Assembly: GCA_937872925.1 (NCBI GenBank)
Contig: CALMUT010000036.1
Location: 1-58,473 of the forward strand
DNA from: an uncultured Myxococcales bacterium
GTDB lineage: Bacteria > Myxococcota_A > Polyangia > Polyangiales > Polyangiaceae
DNA length: 58,473 nt
Reading direction: 5' to 3'
Each line of letters opens with the position of its first letter. The first letter of the stretch is position 1. Under the pieces are notes generated by a model. The model saw nothing but the letters and a program-made list of their open reading frames with translations. It was not told the origin of the DNA and searched no databases. Positions 51,616 through 58,473 of this stretch are shown here, piece by piece. The position numbers and the translations under genes were made by a program.

Positions 51616-52552
51616 TTGCGCGTTCCTCTTCAGTCTCCCGGCGGGGGCGGTCCCGCCGAAGGTTGTTGTTGAAGTCACGCCCAAGGCCGAGAAGCGCTTG
51701 GACGCGCAGCTGGCGCGCCGACTGATCCGTATCGAACTCGGCGACATCGAGGTGCCCTCGCGCCCAACGGACAAATACCCGGGCGCGGCCAGCACGGTGT
51801 TCTTTCGTGTGTTGGCGCCTTCGCACGATCGCCTGCACGTGGAGCTTTGGGATCGGGGTGATTTCTACGGAGCGCGCGGCGTCAGCGTGACGGGCAGTGC
51901 GCAGCTGCGCTCGCGGCGAATCGCCCTCGGAGCGGCGGAGCTTGCACGCCGCTTGCGACAGCGTCGCATAGCGGACGCGCATCGCATCAGAAAAGAACAG
52001 CGGCTGGCCGACGCTGCGGAAGCAGAGCGCTTGCGCGAGCAGCGCCTGCGTGGCGTGACGGTTTCCGCCGGCGCCCGAGGCGCGTATCTCAGCGACGCGG
52101 GCCCGCTGGCAGGCCCTGTTTTGTCCGCGGGTTACCACTTCGACCGTGGCCCGCGCGTCGCCCTGCACCTGGGCGCGTATGCCGGTGCGGCAAGCGTGGC
52201 GGCTGAGTCGCCCGCAATGCGCTGGATCGAAGTCGGATTGCGCGCCGGCCATGGCTTTCGTTTGGGCCCGAGCACCGATCTCGTACTGGGTGCCGAGGCC
52301 GCGGCCGCAGCGGTGCGAGTACATTCCGTGCCCAAGGTGGACGACGTCGCTGGCCAATCCGACACTTGGTCGGCCCGTGCCGGGGCGCAGCTGCGCTTGG
52401 AGCAGCGCTTGGGATCCCGCGCCTTTTTGGGAGTTGGACCGGATTTGGGCGCGGTCCTGCGTCCCGTGCCGATCCGCGATGCAGCCGACGAAGGGCACTC
52501 GCTCGGCGGTTTGTGGCTCGGGCTCGGCGTCGAGCTGGCGCTTTCCCCTTGA
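51512..52552 (+). CDS. envelope protein with beta-barrel-like C-terminal half
   Basis: About 346 residues if GTG 51512 is the start, but the start is uncertain. A signal-like stretch KKRALQRQLPSLAASCAFLFSLPAGA lies about 25-60 codons later, so a later non-ATG start is possible. An alpha/helical middle (AELARRLRQRRIADAHRIRKEQR) is followed by about 140 residues of alternating small/aromatic beta strands (AGYHFDRGPRVALHLGAYAG, VGLRAGHGFRLG) typical of outer-membrane barrels. It overlaps the preceding TPR gene by up to 104 nt in another frame. Probably the third member of the ECF operon. Confidence 0.68.
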   Translation: MPWKPTQAPRQTTKSPAASQKKRALQRQLPSLAASCAFLFSLPAGAVPPKVVVEVTPKAEKRLDAQLARRLIRIELGDIEVPSRPTDKYPGAASTVFFRVLAPSHDRLHVELWDRGDFYGARGVSVTGSAQLRSRRIALGAAELARRLRQRRIADAHRIRKEQRLADAAEAERLREQRLRGVTVSAGARGAYLSDAGPLAGPVLSAGYHFDRGPRVALHLGAYAGAASVAAESPAMRWIEVGLRAGHGFRLGPSTDLVLGAEAAAAAVRVHSVPKVDDVAGQSDTWSARAGAQLRLEQRLGSRAFLGVGPDLGAVLRPVPIRDAADEGHSLGGLWLGLGVELALSP

Positions 52553-52582
52553 GCTCACGGTCGCAGGGTCGCGTGCTGGGTC

Positions 52583-52846
52583 TCAGGCACCCGTGACGCG
52601 ATCGCGCTGGGCGCGGGAAAGATTGACGTGGCGTCCTTCGACGCGAAAGGGTCGCTCCGCATCCGCCGTTTCACGCTTGCAGCTGCGCACTTTGACTTCG
52701 TACAGGGCGGTTTCCCCTGCGACCACGCCGCGCAAGGTCGACCCGGGTGGAAACGCACGGCTTGCGTGCAACGTAGTGCTGACGCCGTCGCTTGTCTCGA
52801 TCGTCGCCGTGCCTTCGCCTTGCAAGGCCAAGGTTAGAATGGTCAT
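52583..52846 (-). CDS. small protein coupled to smpB
   Basis: 87 residues, beta-rich with no known motif. Its ATG overlaps the smpB stop (ATGA), so it is translated together with smpB and is probably genuine. The sequence has many Arg and Glu (EVKVRSCKRETADAERPFRV) and a single Cys. Function unknown; linkage to trans-translation is a guess. Confidence 0.6.
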   Translation of the reverse strand: MTILTLALQGEGTATIETSDGVSTTLHASRAFPPGSTLRGVVAGETALYEVKVRSCKRETADAERPFRVEGRHVNLSRAQRDRVTGA

Positions 52847-53328
52847 CCCTTGCGCCCTCGGCTGATCGCCGCGCGCGCTTCACGGTCGGCATCTCGCGCT
52901 TTGATTGCGTGCCGCTTGTCGTGCTGCTTCTTGCCGCGTGCCAAGCAGATCTCGACCTTGGCGCGGCCGTCCTTGAAGTAGCACTTGGTGGCGATCAAGG
53001 TGAGCCCCTCGCGCTCCACAGACCCGCGTAGTGTTTCGATCTGCGCGCGGTGCAAGAGTAGCTTGCGGTTGCGCTTTTCTTCGTGAGCAAACGCCGCGTG
53101 TTTCAGCATGGGGATACGCATGCCTTTGAGCCATGCTTGTCCACGATTGAAGTCGACCCAAGCTTCGCTCAAGTCGCCGCCGTTTTCGCGTAGCGCGCGG
53201 ACCTCGCTGCCGATCAGCTGCATGCCGGCTTCGGTGCCGTCGAGCAGTTCGTAGTCGTGGCGAGCGCGCCGGTTGGTCGCGACGACCCGATCACCGTACT
53301 CCTTCTTGTCGACGCGCTTCTTGGCCAC
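52843..53328 (-). CDS. smpB: SsrA-binding protein
   Basis: 161 residues. Partner of tmRNA in trans-translation, rescuing stalled ribosomes. Family marks: NRRARHDYELLD, EAGMQLIGSEVRALR, AYVxF-like segment AWVDFNRGQAWLKGM, EEKRNRKLLLHRAQI, LTLIATKCYFKDGRAKVEICLARGKKQHDKRH. Basic C-terminal tail present. The tmRNA gene (ssrA) was not found in this window. The fused permease gene ends 58 nt upstream on the same strand. Confidence 0.96.
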   Translation of the reverse strand: MAKKRVDKKEYGDRVVATNRRARHDYELLDGTEAGMQLIGSEVRALRENGGDLSEAWVDFNRGQAWLKGMRIPMLKHAAFAHEEKRNRKLLLHRAQIETLRGSVEREGLTLIATKCYFKDGRAKVEICLARGKKQHDKRHAIKARDADREARAAISRGRKG

Positions 53329-53386
53329 TGCGCAGTCGGATTACGCGGTTTTTGCGGTGTTTGGCAAGGCCGCAGTGCACGCCGCG

Positions 53387-54958
53387 TTACTTCGCGCCCC
53401 GAACGGCCGGCGGCGCGAAGAGCAGCTCCGCAGCTTGGGCCGGGGTTTTCTTGTGTTCGTCGCGGTCGACCAGCAAGTTTGCCTGCCGCATCGCAGTCAC
53501 GGGAATCGAGTCGATCAAAGGCGCCAGCGCCGCGACGACGCGGGCATTGGATGCCACCCGGGGGGAGAGCAGCAACAGGGCGTCGTAGGGCGGAAAGGCG
53601 CCTTTTGGATCCGAAAGTGTGATCAAATCGTAGGCGGCGATGCGGCCGTCGCTGGAGAACGCTGTGATCACGTCAACGCGGCCTTCCTCAACGGCTTCGT
53701 ACATGAAGGTGGAGTCGAAGCTTGTCTTGGCGCGGAACCGCAGCTGGTAGGTATCGCGTAGCCGTCGCCACTCCGGGCGCTCGAAGAATTCGTAGTCGCT
53801 GCCGAGCTCCAGGGCCGGCGCGTGTTTGGCGAGATCCGCGATGCTGACGATCCCGAGGTCTTGCGCGCGATCCCGTCGCATGGACAATGCGTAGGCGTTT
53901 TCGAAACCGAGCCGCCCCAAGTTGCGGATGCCGTGCTGCTCGACCAACCACGCGCTCAGTTCGGCTTCGACGCGCCAGGCAGCCTCGGGCTTGGTTCGCT
54001 TCATGGCGTTCGCCCACAGCGTGCCCGAGTAGTCGACGTACACATCGATCTGGCTCTTCCCGAGCGCATCGAACGCCACCGTGGAGCCGAGGCTCTCCGC
54101 GCGGGTGACGCGCAAGCCCGCGGACGCCAGTCGCTTCTCGATCAAGGCTGCCAAAATGTACTGCTCCGTGAAGGTCTTCGACCCGACGCGCACAGTGGTC
54201 ACTTCTGCTGCGGGTGGCGCGCCGTCGGCAGCGGCTGGCGCCGCGACTGGGCGCAAGCGTGGCGCAAACACCACGGGCGCGAGCGCGCCCAGCGTGAGCG
54301 CTGAGACCAAGCTGATGCAGCCAGCCCACAGTTGACTGCGTCGACGTCCCGCCACACCGCGCTCAAGCAGCGCCAGGATCGCGTCCAATACCACCGCGAG
54401 CAGCGCGGCAAAGACGCAACCGAAGAGCACCGCCGTCCAATTCCGCGTCTGCAAGCCGCCGAAGATGTAGTTGCCCAAGCTGGTTTGCCCCACCGGCGTG
54501 GATAGCGTTGCGACGCCGACGACCCAGACCGCCGAGGTGCGCATGCCCGCGACAATGACCGGAAGCGCCAGCGGCAGCTCGACTCGGCGCAGCACTTGAG
54601 CGTTCGTCATGCCCAGGCCGCGAGCCGCTTCCACAAGCTGGGGGTCCACGCCCACAATGCCTGTGATGGTGTTGCGCAGCATGGGCAGCACGCTGTACAG
54701 CACCAATGCCACCAACGCGGGCCAAAACCCGAAGGCGCCCAGCAATGGCACCATCAACGCCAGCAGCGCCAGGCTCGGAATGGTCTGCACAACGCCAGCG
54801 ACGGTGAGCACGACCACCCGCGCGCGGGACTTCGCAACCAGCACCGCCGTCGGCAGCGCGATCAGCGTGCCGAGCACCAACGCCAGGGCCACGAGGGTCA
54901 TATGCGCGCCCAGATATCGGGGCAGTCGCTCAAGCTGCTCGGCGAAGCCCTCGCTCAT
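53387..54958 (-). CDS. fused ABC permease and substrate-binding protein, OpuC/EgtU-type importer
   Basis: 523 residues. Permease half (about 1-230) with five to six helices and the coupling-loop motif EAARGLGMTNAQVLRRVELPLALPVIVAGMR. A final helix leads into a periplasmic-binding domain (about 250-510): VRVGSKTFTEQYILAALIEKRL, SLGSTVAFDALGKSQIDVYVDYSGTLW, FENAYALSMRR, YDLITLSDPKGAFPPYDALLLLSPRV. This type-F binding protein fused to its permease occurs in choline, glycine-betaine, carnitine and ergothioneine (EgtU) importers. The ligand cannot be decided from sequence alone. Coupled to its ATPase by ATGA. Confidence 0.9.
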   Translation of the reverse strand: MSEGFAEQLERLPRYLGAHMTLVALALVLGTLIALPTAVLVAKSRARVVVLTVAGVVQTIPSLALLALMVPLLGAFGFWPALVALVLYSVLPMLRNTITGIVGVDPQLVEAARGLGMTNAQVLRRVELPLALPVIVAGMRTSAVWVVGVATLSTPVGQTSLGNYIFGGLQTRNWTAVLFGCVFAALLAVVLDAILALLERGVAGRRRSQLWAGCISLVSALTLGALAPVVFAPRLRPVAAPAAADGAPPAAEVTTVRVGSKTFTEQYILAALIEKRLASAGLRVTRAESLGSTVAFDALGKSQIDVYVDYSGTLWANAMKRTKPEAAWRVEAELSAWLVEQHGIRNLGRLGFENAYALSMRRDRAQDLGIVSIADLAKHAPALELGSDYEFFERPEWRRLRDTYQLRFRAKTSFDSTFMYEAVEEGRVDVITAFSSDGRIAAYDLITLSDPKGAFPPYDALLLLSPRVASNARVVAALAPLIDSIPVTAMRQANLLVDRDEHKKTPAQAAELLFAPPAVRGAK

Positions 54959-55725
54959 GGGCCCCGATCCGCGCTGAGATCCCTCAACCGTTTCGACTTC
55001 GCCTGAGGAGACCCAACGAACATGCGTACGATTTCGTGTTTCGGGTTGGATAGAAGAGCCGACGGCGTGTCCACCTGCAGGATCCGCCCTGAGTCCATCA
55101 CCGCAATGCGATCTGCCATCACCAGCGCCTCGCTCATGTCGTGGGTGACCATCAGGGTGGTGAGACCAAGCTCCGTATGCAGGCGTCGGAAAGCGTCGGC
55201 CAAGCTGTCCCGAGTCATCGGATCAAGGGCGCCGAAGGGTTCGTCCATCAGCAGCACCTTTGGCCGGGCGGCCAGAGCCCGCGCGAGGCCCACACGCTGT
55301 TGCTGGCCGCCGGAAAGCTCACGCGGAAAACGCGTCGCGTACGTTGCGCTGGGCAGCTCGACGAGTTCGAGCAGTTCTGCGACGCGCTCGCGGATGCGCT
55401 CCGGCGACCAGCCGCAGAGTTCCGGCACAAGTCCGACGTTTTCTGCGACGGTCATGTGTGGGAAGAGCAAGAAGCGTTGGAACACCGTGCCGACCCTGCG
55501 GCGCAAGGCGACGGGATCCGTTTCCGAGATGTCCTTGCCGTCCACGCAGACGCGCCCAGAGCTCGGGTCCACCAATCGATTGATGGTCTTCAGCGTGGTC
55601 GTCTTGCCGCAGCCGGACTTGCCGACCAACGCCAAGAACTCACCGGCCGCCAGCTCCAAACTGACTGAGCGTAGCGCGGCGGATCCATCCGCCCACTCCT
55701 TACTGACCTCTTGCAGCGAAATCAC
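54955..55725 (-). CDS. ABC transporter ATP-binding protein, OpuC/EgtV-type
   Basis: 256 residues. Walker A GKSGCGKTT, Q-loop VFQRFLLFPHMTV, signature LSGGQQQR, Walker B VLLMDEPFGALD, H-loop VTHD. No C-terminal CBS pair, unlike many OpuA or OpuC ATPases, so no CBS-dependent osmotic gating. First gene of the two-gene importer operon, divergent from the UvrA-like gene across 157 nt. Confidence 0.93.
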   Translation of the reverse strand: MISLQEVSKEWADGSAALRSVSLELAAGEFLALVGKSGCGKTTTLKTINRLVDPSSGRVCVDGKDISETDPVALRRRVGTVFQRFLLFPHMTVAENVGLVPELCGWSPERIRERVAELLELVELPSATYATRFPRELSGGQQQRVGLARALAARPKVLLMDEPFGALDPMTRDSLADAFRRLHTELGLTTLMVTHDMSEALVMADRIAVMDSGRILQVDTPSALLSNPKHEIVRMFVGSPQAKSKRLRDLSADRGP

Positions 55726-55882
55726 GATCTCGGCTCGGCATGCTGCACGGGCCCGCAGCTTTTGCGGGCGCGCAGGATCCGTTCATACGCGCGGGATTTG
55801 CTGCAGGCAACGCGAACAGCCCGTCGCGCATTCTTCCACTGTCAGCCGCCCCCAGCGTTCGCTATACGCGCACTAGTCTCCG

Positions 55883-58473
55883 ATGCTGCCGATTTCCCTC
55901 GAACGTGCCCGCACGCACAACCTCAAGGATCTGAGCCTGACGCTGCGTCCAGGCGAGCTCGTCGTGCTTACCGGCGTGAGTGGCGCAGGCAAGAGCAGTC
56001 TGGCCCTCGATACGCTGTACGCGGAGGGCCAGCGCCGCTTCGTGGAGAGCTTCAGCCCCTACGCGCGTCAGTTCTTGGAACGCATCGAGCGGCCGCCGAT
56101 GGATCGCCTAGAGCCCGTCGCCGCGGGAGTCGCGGTGGATCGACGCGCACCCGTAAAGAGCTCCCGTTCCACGGTCGCCACCATGGCAGATCTGGAGCCG
56201 TACCTTTCGGCGCTGTTTACTCGCGAAGCGCACCCGGTGTGCCCCGTTCACGACGCCGAGGGTGTGCGTATGGATGTTGCAGGCGCTGCCATGCGCGTGC
56301 TGTCCCACGCGCACGGGCAGCGCGCCGTGATCACCTACCCGATCCGGATGCGCGACGCCGAGCACTACCTCGAAGTGCGTGAACGTCTGTTGTCGGACGG
56401 CTATCGGCGCCTGTGGCTTAACGGTAAGACGCGGGATCTCGATTCGATCAAACCTTCGGAAGTGCTCGTGCACGACGCAGCGCACGTGATCGTCGATCGC
56501 CTGAAGCTCGAAGCGAAAGAAGAAAAGCGCCTGACCCAAAGCGTGGAGCAGGCGTTCGCGGCTTCGGACGGCTCGGCAGATGCATTCGGCGACGACTTTA
56601 GCCTGCGCCTGCGCAGAGGGATCTCTTGTCCGGAGTGTGCCCGGGAGCTTGAGCCGCCCCGCGCGGGCCTGTTTTCCTACGAGTCTCCCTTGGGCGCGTG
56701 CCCTGAGTGCCGCGGCTTCGGGCGCACCATCGGCATCGATTGGAACAAGGTGGTGCCGGATCCGCAAAAGACGCTGAAGGGCCGCGCCTTACGGCCCTGG
56801 GCTGGCAAGAGCACGACCTGGGAGCGCTCGGAGTTGGGCAAGCTGTGCCGGCGCCACGACATCCCGATGGATGTGCCGTTTGCGAAGCTGACTTCGAAAC
56901 AACAGGGCATTATCTTGGAGGGAGACGGCAGCTGGGACGACGGTCTTTTCCCAGGCGTGCGCGGGTGGTTTCAGTGGCTCGAGACACGCACCTACAAGAT
57001 GCACGTGCGTGTGCTCTTGGCGCGCTACCGTTCCTACGACCCGTGCTCCGTGTGCCACGGGCGACGTCTGAACGAGCGCGCGCTGTCGTACCGCGTCGGC
57101 GGCCTCGACATTGCGCGCTGGCATTCACTGGAGATCGCGGGCGCCTGCGCCGAGATCGAGCGCATCCAGACCCGCACTGGCCAGGGCGAACTGGCGCGCA
57201 AGGAAATCGCCGCGCGCTTGAACTACCTAAACCGCGTCGGGCTCGGCTACCTGACCCTCGATCGCCAAGCCCGCACCCTCTCCGGAGGCGAGGCTCAACG
57301 GGTGACACTCACGGCAGCGCTGGGCACGACGCTTTGCAACGCGCTGTTCGTGCTCGACGAACCCACTGTGGGTTTGCACCCGTCGGATGTCCCTCCTTTG
57401 GTGGATGTGCTGCGCGAACTCTCGCGACGCAACAACGCCGTGGTCGTAGTGGAACACGATCCCGCCTTGATCCGCGCGGCGGACCGCGTAGTGGAACTGG
57501 GTCCAGGTGCCGGAGACGCCGGTGGCACCCTGGTTTTTGACGGTCCTCCCGACGACGTTGCGGCACGGGGCGGCGCCACGGCCCGAGCCCTGGCTCATCA
57601 TCCGCGCACAGGCCGCGTACGCAAACCGACCGGCTTCTTGCTGGTGCGCGGGGCGCGCGCCAACAACCTGAAACACGTCACTGTAAGCGTGCCACTGGGG
57701 GTGGTGTGCGCCATCACGGGGCCGAGCGGCTCCGGCAAGAGCACCCTCGCCGACGAGGTCTTGTATCGAGTGCTCGCGCGGCGCTTTGGTGCTCTAGACG
57801 TCGAGCTACCCGGAGATCACGACGCCGTAGAAGGTGCCGAAGCACTGCGTCGCATCGTGTTGGTCGACCAAGCACCTTTGGGTCGCACTTCTCGTGGCAA
57901 CGCGGCAACCTATACCAAGGCCTGGGATGCGATCCGCGCGGCTTACGCCGCCGAGCCCGAAGCCCAAGCACGCGGTCTGACGGCGTCGCACTTTTCCTTC
58001 AACGTCGAAGGCGGTCGCTGTGACACCTGTGCCGGCGAAGGACACGAAACCGTCGAGATGCAGTTCTTGGCGGACGTGACGCTGAGCTGTCCGGTGTGTC
58101 GCGGCCTGCGCTTCAAAGAGAGCGTGCTCTCGGTGCACCACCTTGGCCTGTCGATCGCCGATGTACTGTCTGCGACCATTGACGACATCTTGTCGGCGTA
58201 CGCAGCCAGCACGCCCGTGTTACGCGCGCTTGGGCCAGTGCAGAAACTCGGACTCGGCTACCTACGTCTGGGGCAGCCCCTGAGCACGCTTTCTGGCGGC
58301 GAGGCGCAGCGCCTCAAGCTGGCCCGCGCCTTGGCGGAGAACAACACGGGCACTTTGTATGTGTTGGACGAGCCGAGCGCAGGCCTCCACGCCGACGAAG
58401 TCAAATACGTGCTTGCTGCCCTCGATGCACTGGTCAAGAGCGGCGGTAGCGTCGTCGTTGTGGAGCACGACGT
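55883..58473 (+). CDS. UvrA-like excinuclease subunit, 3' end outside window
   Basis: At least 863 codons, open to the right edge; UvrA is usually about 940 residues, so about 70-100 residues lie outside. N-terminal Walker [10 protein letters not shown], zinc motif CPEC..CPEC region (about 250-280), signature [17 protein letters not shown], Walker [13 protein letters not shown]. Second half: [21 protein letters not shown] zinc finger, [15 protein letters not shown] and [13 protein letters not shown] segment like the UvrB-binding domain (about 150-215) is kept. It lies alone, divergent from the ABC genes. Compared with E. coli UvrA it is clearly diverged, so it may be a second UvrA paralog rather than the main repair subunit. 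ATG 55883. Confidence 0.9.
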   Translation, partial: MLPISLERARTHNLKDLSLTLRPGELVVLTGVSGAGKSSLALDTLYAEGQRRFVESFSPYARQFLERIERPPMDRLEPVAAGVAVDRRAPVKSSRSTVATMADLEPYLSALFTREAHPVCPVHDAEGVRMDVAGAAMRVLSHAHGQRAVITYPIRMRDAEHYLEVRERLLSDGYRRLWLNGKTRDLDSIKPSEVLVHDAAHVIVDRLKLEAKEEKRLTQSVEQAFAASDGSADAFGDDFSLRLRRGISCPECARELEPPRAGLFSYESPLGACPECRGFGRTIGIDWNKVVPDPQKTLKGRALRPWAGKSTTWERSELGKLCRRHDIPMDVPFAKLTSKQQGIILEGDGSWDDGLFPGVRGWFQWLETRTYKMHVRVLLARYRSYDPCSVCHGRRLNERALSYRVGGLDIARWHSLEIAGACAEIERIQTRTGQGELARKEIAARLNYLNRVGLGYLTLDRQARTLSGGEAQRVTLTAALGTTLCNALFVLDEPTVGLHPSDVPPLVDVLRELSRRNNAVVVVEHDPALIRAADRVVELGPGAGDAGGTLVFDGPPDDVAARGGATARALAHHPRTGRVRKPTGFLLVRGARANNLKHVTVSVPLGVVCAITGPSGSGKSTLADEVLYRVLARRFGALDVELPGDHDAVEGAEALRRIVLVDQAPLGRTSRGNAATYTKAWDAIRAAYAAEPEAQARGLTASHFSFNVEGGRCDTCAGEGHETVEMQFLADVTLSCPVCRGLRFKESVLSVHHLGLSIADVLSATIDDILSAYAASTPVLRALGPVQKLGLGYLRLGQPLSTLSGGEAQRLKLARALAENNTGTLYVLDEPSAGLHADEVKYVLAALDALVKSGGSVVVVEHD

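Overview
The window is GC-rich, densely coded chromosomal DNA. Its gene content points to a myxobacterium of the Polyangia type (Myxococcota). Supporting signs are a eukaryotic-type Ser/Thr kinase with a Pro/Ala-rich tail, PEGA/TPR and FHA proteins, several sigma-70-family regulators, hybrid histidine kinases, Cys-rich and Gly-linker lipoproteins, a MopE-like metal-binding motif, an AgpS-like (ether-lipid) enzyme and a sigma-54 promoter. This is inference from content; there is no rRNA or other phylogenetic marker. No tRNA, rRNA, CRISPR array, insertion sequence or prophage was found.

Region 1 (1-9.0 kb) holds housekeeping genes: an S41/PDZ protease cut by the left edge, pdxJ, nnrD, an ECF sigma gene behind a textbook sigma-54 promoter, a receiver-histidine kinase, and a convergent nadC-birA pair. 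Region 2 (9.3-12.7 kb) is a phosphorelay set: a single receiver, an Hpt protein and a GAF-PAS-PAS-HK-REC-REC hybrid kinase, with the Hpt and kinase stop codons interleaved. Region 3 (12.7-20.2 kb) has a CPBP protease, a HEAT-repeat membrane protein, a MopE/DUF2135-like secreted protein, a tail-anchored DnaJ-like fragment, and a large membrane cytochrome b/heterodisulfide-reductase-like Fe-S oxidoreductase.

Region 4 (20.3-31 kb) holds a tightly packed run of a DUF4175-like membrane coiled-coil protein, a secreted MA-like metallopeptidase, phosphatidylserine decarboxylase and a methyltransferase with a huge disordered N-terminus, followed by a lipoprotein divergent from an alkylglycerone-phosphate-synthase-like flavoenzyme. 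Region 5 (31-34 kb) is a translation operon on the minus strand: rpmE, DUF1385, prfA and a small unknown gene.

Region 6 (34.2-37.2 kb) pairs a Tat-type DUF362 protein with a NapH-NapG-like fused polyferredoxin. This is the best candidate here for an undescribed electron-transfer system. Region 7 (37.3-52.6 kb) is accessory: a degenerate-receiver protein, a metzincin lipoprotein, a tandem-FHA protein, an MBL hydrolase, a Cys-repeat lipoprotein, a sigma-like factor, PEGA and kinase genes, a CE2-type esterase, a PEAP-repeat lipoprotein with a clear intrinsic terminator, and an ECF sigma, membrane TPR and envelope-protein triplet. Region 8 (52.6-58.5 kb) has smpB with a coupled small gene, a fused permease/binding-protein ABC importer of the OpuC/EgtU kind, and a UvrA-like protein running off the right edge.

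Many starts were moved inward from the longest reading frame, using ribosome-binding sites, signal peptides, neighbouring genes or family length; each case is noted.
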